Shown piece by piece: positions 36,928 through 46,124 of a DNA stretch of 64,000 nt (position 1 is the stretch's first letter; the number at the start of each line of letters is the position of its first letter). This DNA comes from JAAYCU01 sp964401335. GTDB taxonomy: Bacteria > Planctomycetota > Phycisphaerae > UBA1845 > PWPN01. Both the position numbers and the translations under genes were made by a program. Under the pieces are notes generated by a model. It had not been told where the DNA came from and ran no database searches. It saw only the letters and a program-made list of their open reading frames with translations. The stretch lies in contig CAYNYK010000011.1 of assembly GCA_964401335.1 (NCBI GenBank), positions 4,433 through 68,432 of the forward strand, in the 5' to 3' direction.

Positions 36928-38106
36928 TTATTTCACGTCCAACACGCTCGGATCCGGCGGTACCGCCGCCCCGCTTGGCCGCGTGCTCGGCGATGTTTCC
37001 CGCAGAATATCGAAAGGCGAAACCAATTCCCACAAAATCGTGGTGCGCTTCTTGAGGATTTCCGGCAGGTACTGAATTTTCAGCAGAAACTCCGCCAACG
37101 CCTCGTCCTCACTGAGCACCTGGTTGTACTGGGCCGCCCGCCGCAAGCCCTCCGCCCGGATTTCCGACGCTTTTCGATCGGCGAACGACATGATGGTATT
37201 GGCGATCGCTTCGGCCTCGTCGGTGATCTTTTTGGCTTCCGACTTACCCTGGCTCGTATAGCCGGCGGCCAACGCCTGTCGTTCCTTCTTCATCGCCTCG
37301 AACACCGTCTTGGTGATCTGGGCGGGCAAAGCCAGCTTTTCGATACTTACCGAAACCGCTTCGATGCCGTACAATTTCCGGACGACGGGCTGGATCGCCT
37401 CTTGGATCTTGTTCTCGATTTCGTCGTACTTCAGTTCTTCGGGATTCGCCGAGATCAGATTGGCGAATTTGTATTGGCCTATCACCGTTTTCTGGTAATC
37501 GCGCACCTGCGTCCGAAGATTGGTGGCCGCGTTCTGCATGTCCCCGCATTGGATGCTGAACCAGTATGGATCATCGATCCGCCATTCGACGGTGGTGGTT
37601 ACGATGATGTTTTTTTCATCAAGGGTCGGCAGTTCCTCGCCCGGCAACGAATAGATCTGGATACGGTTATCGTATGTGCTGACCTGCTGGATCGGCCAGG
37701 GCCATTTCCAGTACAAACCCGGCGTCTTGATCACGTCCCGCGATTCGCGTTTTCGCGGATCGGAAACCTCCAGCATGGTGTCGCGGACCTGGATCATGAA
37801 AGGACGACCCTGATCGTCGAACTCCCAAATCTTGCCGGCATCCAGGGTTTGCACCTGGACTGCGCCGGACAGATCGATCTTGTTTTGCCGGAACGCGTCG
37901 CGCAATTCGGCCGGCAACCGGCCCTGGTCCAGCTCCGCCGACATCCCTTCGGCACTCATACTGAACAACAGGCCCGGCGGCTGAATCCGCCCGAAGGTCC
38001 GCACCAAGGCACACTCGTTGTACCGTACCTGAAAGGAGATCATGTACCAGACCAGGATGATCACCAACAGGCCGCCGGCGATGACGGAAGGTAAACTGCG
38101 TTTCAT
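36928..38106 (-). CDS. SPFH-domain membrane protein (HflC-like)
   Basis: A 392-residue protein. It has an N-terminal transmembrane helix (VIAGGLLVIILVWYMISF) and an SPFH domain beginning YNECALVRTFGRIQPPGL and continuing GLYWKWPWPIQQVSTYDNR. A helical segment with AAGYTSQGKSEAKKITDEAE is the typical HflC/HflK coiled coil that packs into the cage. ATG 38106 with GGAGATAT upstream is chosen over a longer frame to 38169 that would overlap the next gene. Middle gene of the SPFH trio; probably hetero-oligomerises with its neighbours. Confidence 0.82.
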   Translation of the reverse strand: MKRSLPSVIAGGLLVIILVWYMISFQVRYNECALVRTFGRIQPPGLLFSMSAEGMSAELDQGRLPAELRDAFRQNKIDLSGAVQVQTLDAGKIWEFDDQGRPFMIQVRDTMLEVSDPRKRESRDVIKTPGLYWKWPWPIQQVSTYDNRIQIYSLPGEELPTLDEKNIIVTTTVEWRIDDPYWFSIQCGDMQNAATNLRTQVRDYQKTVIGQYKFANLISANPEELKYDEIENKIQEAIQPVVRKLYGIEAVSVSIEKLALPAQITKTVFEAMKKERQALAAGYTSQGKSEAKKITDEAEAIANTIMSFADRKASEIRAEGLRRAAQYNQVLSEDEALAEFLLKIQYLPEILKKRTTILWELVSPFDILRETSPSTRPSGAAVPPDPSVLDVK

Positions 38107-38140
38107 CGTAAGGATATCTCCGTTGACCGAAAAACGACTA

Positions 38141-40267
38141 TCATTGTTCTTTTTCACCCAGCACATCAAGGCCGACGGTACGGCTGTCCTGGAGGTTCAG
38201 GTTAAAGGTCCGCAACTCGCCCTCCGTGGCGAAAACGTATTTGCGCACCGCGTCCGTGGCCCCCGCCAGGGTCGCCAGGTATTTCCGCAAACGATAGGCC
38301 GCCGGCGCGGCGTTTTTATTCTTGATCTCCTCCCGGAAAAGGGCCGCCCAGCCGTGGGCATGGTTTTCCGAACGCCAGCGTTCCGCCCGGGCCTGTATGA
38401 TTTTCCCCGCGGCTTCGCCGCCAACTCCGGGACCCTCGGCCCCAAAAAACAGCCGATCAACCCGGTCGCGCGCCTTCCGCCGATCCTCTTCGCTGGAGGT
38501 GGGGTTTGACTCTTGAAGGTTCATCTCGCGAATCGCCTTGAAAAGCTCCTCGGCCTGCTCCCTGTTCCCGGTCGCCATGGTCAATCGCTGGGCCCATTCG
38601 CGCCGCGCGTCGCGCAAGGCCGCTTCCCGCTGTTGCTCCGCCCCGATCACTTCCTGAAAGGCCTGGGCAACCTCCGACTCTACGGGGGGATGCACGCCCA
38701 GCAAACCGAAAAAGACTACTTCAATACCCAGCCCCGCCCGGTCCGCTTTCTTCTGAATCTCGGCCCATATCCGCTTCTCCAACGGACCCCGCTCGGAACC
38801 AAGCAGGCCGAGAACGTCCATGCTCGCACAGTGGCAGGTGATTTCCCGCTCGACGATCGTCTTGAGCATTCGCTCGGGATTCTCGAAAGTCCGCAGCCAT
38901 TGGTAGGCGTCGCGGACACGGTATTGCAGGTTCCCCGCCACTCTTAGCTGGCTGACCGCTACTGCCTGACTCGCTCGCCCTGAACGCGTCTCACCCGCAT
39001 TGGCCTCGCTCGACACCCCGGCCGCCTCGCCCGGTTGCTCAAAGGTCAAAAACGCCGCCAGTTTCGGGGTCGCCACCAGCACATTCAGGTGCGGTTCCAT
39101 TTCGTGCTCGTTGGTCCACAACAGCAATTCGCTTCGCCGGCTCTTGTCCTGCGGAGGCGGTTTATCTCCCGCCTCCAGCGTATGAATCCGCCGGGTGGGC
39201 ACATGCGTGGCGATTTCGATAGGCCAAGGCCACTTGAAATGCAGGCCGGGCGTCAAAACCGCCCGTTTTCGCCCGAAACGCTCGACCACCACTTGCGTGT
39301 CCGCCTCGCCGATCACCACGCAACTGGCCAGGAACAACGTCAATACGGCGAATCCCAACAGCGGCAAGGCGGACCGCTCAAGAAGTTTGTAGAACCAGGT
39401 TGAGGAAACCTCGAAACCGAATTGGTAATTGATCGCGTCGGCGATGGAGCGGGCGATTCCCCCCGGTTCGGTAAACAAACCGAGCAGCCGGCTGTCGAAT
39501 GCCGGACGTGGCTCCTCGTCCGCGGCCCGCGGCCGATAATAATCCAGCACGAAATTCAACGTGAATTCCACCGCCAGAACCAGCAGCAGAATCCGCAGCA
39601 CATAAGCTAAAACCCGTTCATAAACGGGGGTATTCGCGTAATACAGAATCGCCAAGGCCAAACATAAAGCCGCCGAGCCAAGCGTCAGGCCCATCAGCCA
39701 GGCCGCCCCCGCCCGCAACATTTTCCATTCGTGCTGCCGGGCCATACCCACGGCGTAGCGCGAAAACAGAAAACTCAGCAGTGCCCAACCCCCCACGAAC
39801 CAGATCAAAAGGGTGCCGCCCCCGATCACCGGCCAGTTCGTGGAACGCACCGATTCACCCAGCGACCAGTCCCACATGTTAAGGCCGGCGACAACCAGCA
39901 GCAGAATAATCAGAAAGCTGAAACCGGGCAGCATCCAGCGGTGCATCCACCTCAGCCGCCTTAATGCCATCAGCAACTGCTCGTCTTCCACCTCAAAAAT
40001 GGCCTGCCCGCCCACTCCGGCAGCCCGCTCCCGCCGAAGTTCCTCACTTTCCAGGCGCTCGTCGTGGACCAGTACCCTCTGGTGATAAATCAGCACCAGG
40101 TACAACCAGACCAGACAACCTACCGCCGCCAAGAGACACAGACCACGCATGCCCTGGGACGCGCTTCCCACCAGAAGCAGACAATAGAAAATGGTCAAGG
40201 CGATCTCGAAAACCAACCCCAGCAGGGCTACCGTCCGGGCTCGACGATCAGGATTGTGTTCGATCAT
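38141..40267 (-). CDS. polytopic membrane protein fused to an SPFH domain
   Basis: A 708-residue protein. The first 320 residues contain about six or seven hydrophobic helices, two of them early (TVALLGLVFEIALTIFYCLL; LCLLAAVGCLVWLYLVLI), then a final helix (LLGFAVLTLFLASCVVI) leads straight into an SPFH domain (ADTQVVVERFGRKRAVLTP, then LHFKWPWPIEIATHVPTRR). The C-terminal third is charged and helical. HflK/HflC proteins normally have one N-terminal helix, so a multi-helix membrane module is unusual. It is the first gene of the minus-strand run, divergent from the permease at 40581. Confidence 0.78.
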   Translation of the reverse strand: MIEHNPDRRARTVALLGLVFEIALTIFYCLLLVGSASQGMRGLCLLAAVGCLVWLYLVLIYHQRVLVHDERLESEELRRERAAGVGGQAIFEVEDEQLLMALRRLRWMHRWMLPGFSFLIILLLVVAGLNMWDWSLGESVRSTNWPVIGGGTLLIWFVGGWALLSFLFSRYAVGMARQHEWKMLRAGAAWLMGLTLGSAALCLALAILYYANTPVYERVLAYVLRILLLVLAVEFTLNFVLDYYRPRAADEEPRPAFDSRLLGLFTEPGGIARSIADAINYQFGFEVSSTWFYKLLERSALPLLGFAVLTLFLASCVVIGEADTQVVVERFGRKRAVLTPGLHFKWPWPIEIATHVPTRRIHTLEAGDKPPPQDKSRRSELLLWTNEHEMEPHLNVLVATPKLAAFLTFEQPGEAAGVSSEANAGETRSGRASQAVAVSQLRVAGNLQYRVRDAYQWLRTFENPERMLKTIVEREITCHCASMDVLGLLGSERGPLEKRIWAEIQKKADRAGLGIEVVFFGLLGVHPPVESEVAQAFQEVIGAEQQREAALRDARREWAQRLTMATGNREQAEELFKAIREMNLQESNPTSSEEDRRKARDRVDRLFFGAEGPGVGGEAAGKIIQARAERWRSENHAHGWAALFREEIKNKNAAPAAYRLRKYLATLAGATDAVRKYVFATEGELRTFNLNLQDSRTVGLDVLGEKEQ

Positions 40268-40580
40268 CGTTCAGGTTTCTCTCGAATGATTCGGAGTGCA
40301 TCCTGAAACTCAGGGGCCCGGTCGCTTAATTCCGCGGCCATCCGGGGTCTGTTTCAGGGGGTACTCCAAAACAAAGGCCTTGTTCTTCCACCGGCCGTCC
40401 GGCCCCCGCGGGAGCGAGCAGGTCAAAAAATTTCCTTGACCTGTGGACGGCAAAGGAACGTACTTTACAATAAGCCGACGAAGCTGCCAAGCCGACCGGC
40501 AGCGGCCATCTTCAAAACCAACCGGGCCAGGACCCCGGACATAAAATTTTACAGGCCGGCGATTTACGGACCAAATACCC
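40268..40580. other. divergent intergenic region of the SPFH/ABC cluster
   Basis: This 313-base gap must hold promoters for both the SPFH run and the plus-strand permease/methyltransferase pair. A TTGACC (40436-40441) and a downstream TTTACAAT are visible on the plus strand, but their spacing of more than 20 bases is poor. No gene or clear hairpin was found. Confidence 0.4.
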
Positions 40581-41549
40581 ATGTTTATCAAACTCTGGGG
40601 CATTCTGACCAATAGTTTCACGGAAACCGTCCGCCAGCCGATTTACGGCGTGATGCTCCTGGTAACCACCTTCGCTCTGGTCATGAACGTCGGCCTGGCC
40701 GGATTTACCCTCGAGGACGACAACAAGCTCCTGAAGGATTTAGGTCTTTCTACGTTACTGGTCAGCGGTTTGTTTTTGTCCGCCTTCAGCGCCGCCGGCA
40801 TTTTGTCGAGGGAAATCGAAAATAAAACCGTACTGACCGTGGTCAGTAAACCGGTCAGCCGCCCCCTCTTCCTTTTAGGCAAATTTTTGGGACTGTCTGG
40901 GGCGTTAGCCATAGCTTTCTACCTGTGCGGAATCGTCTTCCTCCTGACCATGCGGCATAAAGTACTTGAAAGGGCCTCCCAAAACCTTGATATGCCCGTC
41001 ATCATCTTCGGCCTGTCGGCGATCGCCTTGGCGGTTACCCTGGCGGCTTTCTGTAACTACTTATATGACATGCAGTTCGCGTCAACTTCCGTCGCTTTGG
41101 CCGTTCCGCTCATGAGTATGGCCATGCTCCTGGTGGCCCTGATCGACCCAGAATGGAAAATTCAGAAATTCGGCCAAGACTTCATTGACGGTCAGCTTAT
41201 AGGAGCCTTGCTCTTGGTTTTTGCCATGATCCTGATACTAACCTCGGTGGCGGTCGCTACCTCGACCCGGTTGGGACAGGTGATGACCCTGACGGTCTGC
41301 ACTGCGGTACTGCTGCTCGGGCTGGTTTCCGATGTGATGTTCGGTCAATACCGGGATTCCATATTCGCCGCCAAGCTGGCCTATTGGGTTTCCCCCAATC
41401 TGGCTTTTCTCTGGATCACCGACGCCCTGACCCAGGAAAGCCGTATTACCGCGCATTATGTGGGGCTGGCCTTCGGTTATGCCATGCTCATCGTGCTGGC
41501 CTGGCTGCTGGTCGGCGTGGCCCTGTTCCAGAAACGCGAAGTGGGCTGA
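40581..41549 (+). CDS. ABC-2 type transporter permease
   Basis: A 322-residue inner-membrane protein with six predicted helices. The N-terminal half has the ABC-2 signature layout: LWGILTNSFTETVRQPIYG, a loop, then GILSREIENKTVLTVVSKPV and SRPLFLLGKFLG, the cytoplasmic coupling region. No ATPase is encoded on this strand; the nearest is the one in the divergent SPFH run, so both permeases may share it. Its last base overlaps the methyltransferase start (TGATG). Confidence 0.75.
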   Translation: MFIKLWGILTNSFTETVRQPIYGVMLLVTTFALVMNVGLAGFTLEDDNKLLKDLGLSTLLVSGLFLSAFSAAGILSREIENKTVLTVVSKPVSRPLFLLGKFLGLSGALAIAFYLCGIVFLLTMRHKVLERASQNLDMPVIIFGLSAIALAVTLAAFCNYLYDMQFASTSVALAVPLMSMAMLLVALIDPEWKIQKFGQDFIDGQLIGALLLVFAMILILTSVAVATSTRLGQVMTLTVCTAVLLLGLVSDVMFGQYRDSIFAAKLAYWVSPNLAFLWITDALTQESRITAHYVGLAFGYAMLIVLAWLLVGVALFQKREVG

Positions 41550-42472
41550 TGGCAAATAATCCACAAGGGGGCAAGATTCTTGATCCGGGAGCTTCCGCGA
41601 AGCCGCCGGCCCCGCCCCGGTCCGACGAATATGCCGCCACCTGTCTGGTTTGCGGCCGGCATGACTTCGCCGCTCATTTCGATATCCTGCGTCGCTGCCG
41701 ACATTGTGGGTTTGTCACCGCCGCCATACCCGATCCGCAAGAGCTTCGCCACCTCTACGAGGGGGACTATTTTACGGGGCAGGAGTATGTGGATTACCAA
41801 TCCGACGAACCCTTCTTTCGCAAGACCTTTGCGCGTCGGCTCCATGCCCTGCGTCGGCGTCGGCCGGCCGGCCGCCTCCTGGAGATTGGGGCCGCATACG
41901 GGTTCTTCGGCGACTTGGCCGCCCGCTATTTCGAGTTCGTCGGTTTCGAGGTCAACCCCGAAGCCGCCCGCCACGCCCGCGAACACTTCGGCCTGAACGT
42001 CTTTACCGACGATTTTCTGGAGATCGATCCCGCCCGGCTGGGCGGATCATTCGACGTGACCGTCATGTGGGATGTGATCGAACATCTGCCTCGTCCCGAC
42101 CTTTACCTGCAACGCATCAGGCAGCTTTCCCATCCCGGAAGTTGGCTCTTTCTGACCACCGGTGATATCGGCAGCATTCTGGCCCGGCTGCGCGGCCGTC
42201 GCTGGCGCATGATTCATCCACCCACCCACCTGCATTATTTCGACCGCCACACGCTCACCCGCCTGCTGGCCAACCACGGTTTCCGGGTCGTCGAGATTTG
42301 CGCCGAAGGCACGGCCCGCAGTATCCATCAGATTCTCTATTCCATCCTCACCCTGCGTCTGAACCGCCCCGACCTGTATCGCCGTCTCGAAAAAAGAATC
42401 CCCTCCACCTGGGCCATCACCCTCAACACTTTTGACATCATCTCCGTCGTCGCCGAAAAAGAGGATAAGTAA
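41549..42472 (+). CDS. class-I SAM-dependent methyltransferase with N-terminal zinc ribbon
   Basis: A 307-residue protein. Four Cys near the N-terminus (CLVCGRHDF and CRRCGF-like CRHCGF) form a zinc ribbon, after which comes a class-I methyltransferase: GRLLEIGAAYGFFGDLAA is motif I, GFEVNPEAARHAREHFGL follows, and DVTVMWDVIEHLPRPDLYL is motif IV. Relatives include polysaccharide and small-molecule methyltransferases; substrate unknown. The ATG at 41549 overlaps the permease stop by one base, so the two are coupled. Confidence 0.8.
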   Translation: MANNPQGGKILDPGASAKPPAPPRSDEYAATCLVCGRHDFAAHFDILRRCRHCGFVTAAIPDPQELRHLYEGDYFTGQEYVDYQSDEPFFRKTFARRLHALRRRRPAGRLLEIGAAYGFFGDLAARYFEFVGFEVNPEAARHAREHFGLNVFTDDFLEIDPARLGGSFDVTVMWDVIEHLPRPDLYLQRIRQLSHPGSWLFLTTGDIGSILARLRGRRWRMIHPPTHLHYFDRHTLTRLLANHGFRVVEICAEGTARSIHQILYSILTLRLNRPDLYRRLEKRIPSTWAITLNTFDIISVVAEKEDK

Positions 42473-42528
42473 ACCGGGTTTGACCTGCACAAGAAGGGGG
42501 GCGGCCTGCGCGTAAAAGGTTCGGACAT

Positions 42529-44565
42529 CTAATCGGAGAAGATCAGCCCTAGATCGTTTGGCGCGGGCAGTGATTTGCCCTCGGCCGCTGCTGCGCGGGC
42601 CGTTTGCAGTTGTTCGAGCAGAGCGTCGTAAGTTTTCACCATGCGGCGATAACGAGCCAGGGTCCAATCCAGGGCGTACGGTTTGTTTTCCTGCAGCCAG
42701 AGTCTTTCAAACTCATGACCAAGGGCTTCGTGGGCGTCCCGATCTGCTCGCAACATCGCGTGTAATTCAGCGATCTGTTTTTCATTTTCGGGATATTGAG
42801 CCTGGCAGGCTTTCTGATAAGCGGTTACGGTCGCCAGCCCGTTGAGCATGCGTTGTCCAAGCAATTCCACGCGACGCGCGGCGTGGAGATAATAATCCAG
42901 CCAATCGGCGTTGAACGTCGCTTCCTTCCGACATGCCTCTAGATGTTCGATGGCCGGACGGACTGCGGCCAGTATCAGTTCCGCCTGTTCCCGCATGATC
43001 TCCCGATTATTGGTTTTGATCGGCCCGATATCCGGTGTCCAGAAGCGACTATTTGCGATGCGTTTCATATCGGGCAGCCCCCGGAGCCGGCTCAGCAGGG
43101 CAACCGCCTGGCCGAAATGGTCGCCGCTTTCCCCGAAAAGAACCGCTCCGATCCGCCGGTTGAAATCCTCCGCTTGCGTGGTCGAACCGCTCCAGGCGCA
43201 TTCCGCACCCCAGGCGAAACCGTACCAGTTGAGCGGGGCCAGGTTTTCGCCGTCGTCGTCCCAGGACGTGTTCAACATACCCAGGGCGCCGTGCTTGATG
43301 CCGTCCCGGACGAAGTGATAAATATTGATCGTCGAGTCACGAAAATCGGGCACGATCAGGCTCCAGCCGCATACGCCCGGACAGACGAAAAAATCGTGCC
43401 CCGATTCGACGAAAGGCAGGATTTCCGGATCGAAATTCATGCGATCTTTATAATTCCAGGCCAGCATAATGACATCGTCCGGGATTTCCTTGAGGTTTTC
43501 CGGATGGTTACGGATGATGTCTCCCCAGATCATGATGCGTTTGCCGTATTTATTCTTCAGAAGATCGTGCAACCGGCGGATATGTCGGGCATAGACGCCA
43601 CCTTCGCCGATCTGGGCGGCCAGTTCCTTGGACGGGCCTTGATTGAATCCCCCCGCCTCGTCGCAACAGAGATTGAACCACGGAAAGGGCAGCAACGGGA
43701 CGGTTTCGCTGTACAGATCGTCAAGGAGTTGATAGGTCTCCTCCTTGGCGGGGGATATCATCCATCCCGTTTCCGCGAGATGCTTGTAGGGTTCAAGGCG
43801 GAGAATATGGTCCAGATGAGCCAAGGATTGCTGACTTCCCAGAACATTGACGTTCCATTCCTGGGCATACGCCACCAGCGCTTTAAGTTCGGCGGCGGTC
43901 AGCGAGCCGTCTTTCGGGCCGATCAGCGGATGTTTCTCGAACGCGAACTGGTACTCCAGGTAATAGCTGAACAGATTCATTTTGAAACCCGCGCCCAGGG
44001 TTACTTGCCGTTCCAGCGTCTCCAGCTTGGGGCTGGAGCCGCGGGTGATATCATCCTGAAATCCCCGCCAGGGCAGCACGGGCCAATCTCGGATAGTCAG
44101 GGTGGGGATACCGGAACCCCGGCGGTTAGCGCGAATCAGTTGGCAAATACTCTGGGCGCCGTGAAACAGCCCGGCCGACCCCTTGCCGGCCAGCATGACC
44201 ATTTCCGGTGTTATCTCCAGCAGGTAATCCTCTTCGCCGGCTTCCGGGCGAAAGGAAAGACTGAGCGCACCGACTGATTCGGTCGGGGTCAGACGCAGCG
44301 TATGCGCATCTTCACCGGTGATGCGAATCTCCGGCGCTTGCAATCTCGCCCTGACCAGTTCCTCGGCAATCAATTCGCCGACCTTTCGAGGACCGGACAG
44401 CTCAATGACCAACGGACGATCCAAGCTGAAAACACCGACCTTCAGTTGTATCTCTTTGGGAAAAGGTACGAGCCGAAGCTCGCCGGCCGACTCCGCCCGA
44501 GCCGGAAGTTCAAGAATCAGACCAAGTATGGCCATGCCGGTGATAATACCTAAATTGTTTTTCAT
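42529..44565 (-). CDS. secreted GH20-type beta-N-acetylhexosaminidase
   Basis: A 678-residue exported glycosidase. A signal peptide (about residues 1-25, ending LPARAE) is followed by a GH20b-like N-terminal domain (LRLVPFPKEIQLKVG) and the catalytic TIM barrel. FQDDITRGSS is near the first strand, and NLCCDEAGGFNQG carries the adjacent Asp-Glu pair that serves as stabiliser and acid in substrate-assisted catalysis; the usual HxGGDE is altered to LCCDEAGG. GGGAGG is five bases before the ATG. It is divergent from an NRAMP-fold transporter and may feed it or share regulation. Confidence 0.78.
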   Translation of the reverse strand: MKNNLGIITGMAILGLILELPARAESAGELRLVPFPKEIQLKVGVFSLDRPLVIELSGPRKVGELIAEELVRARLQAPEIRITGEDAHTLRLTPTESVGALSLSFRPEAGEEDYLLEITPEMVMLAGKGSAGLFHGAQSICQLIRANRRGSGIPTLTIRDWPVLPWRGFQDDITRGSSPKLETLERQVTLGAGFKMNLFSYYLEYQFAFEKHPLIGPKDGSLTAAELKALVAYAQEWNVNVLGSQQSLAHLDHILRLEPYKHLAETGWMISPAKEETYQLLDDLYSETVPLLPFPWFNLCCDEAGGFNQGPSKELAAQIGEGGVYARHIRRLHDLLKNKYGKRIMIWGDIIRNHPENLKEIPDDVIMLAWNYKDRMNFDPEILPFVESGHDFFVCPGVCGWSLIVPDFRDSTINIYHFVRDGIKHGALGMLNTSWDDDGENLAPLNWYGFAWGAECAWSGSTTQAEDFNRRIGAVLFGESGDHFGQAVALLSRLRGLPDMKRIANSRFWTPDIGPIKTNNREIMREQAELILAAVRPAIEHLEACRKEATFNADWLDYYLHAARRVELLGQRMLNGLATVTAYQKACQAQYPENEKQIAELHAMLRADRDAHEALGHEFERLWLQENKPYALDWTLARYRRMVKTYDALLEQLQTARAAAAEGKSLPAPNDLGLIFSD

Positions 44566-44785
44566 AAGAGGGCCTCCCGAAATACCCGATTGCTTACGTT
44601 TCTCTTAAATGATCCTTATCCGCCCGTCAAATACCACCGTGCACGGTGTTGAGCGCGGTTTGGCAAGAGGCTTCATGCTTCGGGATGCAAGACCGGCTTG
44701 CCTTCTGCTTGGCCAGCTTCTCGTTTATGATATCGGCCATCATGAGCGGATGAGCGCGATATGTAGACTTGATCGAGGACCAATG

Positions 44786-46111
44786 ATGAGCGATGCGGAA
44801 GTGCGAGGCACGACGGCGGTAGCGGTGCGGCGGCCGTGGTGGCGAATGATCGGGCCGGGGCTGATTACGGCGTGCGTGGTTTTCGGTCCGGGGAGCCTCG
44901 TGGTCAGTTCCAATATCGGGGCCATGTTCGGCTATGATCTGCTCTGGCTGCTGGTTTCGACCGCCATACTGATGGCCACCTATATCAGCATGGGGGCTCG
45001 GATCGGCGTGGTCGGCCAGGCCACGCCGTGTCAGTTGATCGCCGGTCGTCTGGGCCGGGTAGCGGCGGCGATCATCGGCATCAATCTCTGCCTGATCTGT
45101 GCCTCCTTCCAATTTGCCAACAATCTGGCCATCGTGGCCGCGGTTAAATCGCTCGGGCTGGTCCGCCTGTTCGCCGATCCCAACACCCTCTCCCCACAGG
45201 CGCAGAACCTCTTCAATGCGGTCGTGCTGGTCGTGTTCAACGGCCTGATCATCACCCTGGTTTTCACTCTTCGGCAAGTTTATCGCGTGCTCGAACGCGC
45301 CATGAAGGTGATGGTGGCCGTGATCCTCGTCAGTTTCGCGATCAACCTTATCCTGGTCCAACCAAACCTGCTGGAGGTATTGGGCGGGTTGTGGCCAAGC
45401 CGGCCCGCGGGTATTGAATTTAACCTGCAAAGCAAGGCGTTGATTCTGATTGCGTCTCTGCTGGGCACCACGTTTTCGGTGGCCGGGGCTTTTTTTCAGG
45501 GCAATCTCGTCCGCGAGCGGGGCTGGACCCTTGCGGATTACAAGAGTGGCATCGGCGATTCATTGACCGGCGTGGCCGTACTGGGCCTCATCAGCGGACT
45601 GATTATGTGTACCAGTGGCACGGTCCTTCGCGGCCAGCAAGCCAATGACATCGGTGTCCTGGCGACTCAACTCCAGCCGTTGCTCGGAACGGCCGCCCAT
45701 CTGATTTTTTGTGTCGGCCTCTTCGCCGTGGCGATGAATCCTTTCGTGATCAACGCGATGATCGGCGGGGCGGCGTTGGCGGACGGGCTGGGCAAGGCCC
45801 CGCGGCTCAGTGACCCCTGGCCGCGTCGTTTTGCCGTGATGGTCATGCTCATCGGCATGGGAGTAGCCATGATCATCACCTATACTTCGATCAAGGTGGT
45901 GGATGCCATCATTTTCGGGCAGGCCCTGACCGTGCTGGGTAATCCGCTGATGGCCGCCGCCATGATCTGGCTGGCCAACCGGCGGGACATCATGGGTGAG
46001 CGGCGTAATGGGTGGGGCATGAACCTGCTGGCCGGCGCAGGCTTTCTCGTGGTATTGGCCACCGCGATCATGATGTTGCTGCGGATCGTCAGCCGGTTCT
46101 CCACCGTGTAA
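44786..46111 (+). CDS. second NRAMP-fold transporter lacking the metal-binding motif
   Basis: A 441-residue polytopic membrane protein. MIGPGLITACVVFGPGSLVV followed by FGYDLLW aligns with NRAMP helix 1, but DPGN is replaced by GPGS (residues 34-37). In the helix-6 region FSVAGAFFQGNLVRERGW replaces the MPH-containing segment. It differs enough from the transporter at 6635 to be a separate subtype. ATG 44786 is seven bases after GAGG; ATG 44783 is equally in frame. Divergent from the GH20 gene, so an organic or amino-sugar substrate is conceivable, but this is inference. Confidence 0.7.
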   Translation: MSDAEVRGTTAVAVRRPWWRMIGPGLITACVVFGPGSLVVSSNIGAMFGYDLLWLLVSTAILMATYISMGARIGVVGQATPCQLIAGRLGRVAAAIIGINLCLICASFQFANNLAIVAAVKSLGLVRLFADPNTLSPQAQNLFNAVVLVVFNGLIITLVFTLRQVYRVLERAMKVMVAVILVSFAINLILVQPNLLEVLGGLWPSRPAGIEFNLQSKALILIASLLGTTFSVAGAFFQGNLVRERGWTLADYKSGIGDSLTGVAVLGLISGLIMCTSGTVLRGQQANDIGVLATQLQPLLGTAAHLIFCVGLFAVAMNPFVINAMIGGAALADGLGKAPRLSDPWPRRFAVMVMLIGMGVAMIITYTSIKVVDAIIFGQALTVLGNPLMAAAMIWLANRRDIMGERRNGWGMNLLAGAGFLVVLATAIMMLLRIVSRFSTV

Positions 46112-46124
46112 AGGGACGCGAGCC

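Noticed and set aside
35593..40267. Canonical HflK/HflC-FtsH operon
   Set aside because: There are three SPFH genes, one polytopic, with ABC transporter genes and no ftsH, so the standard protease-modulator label is not applied.
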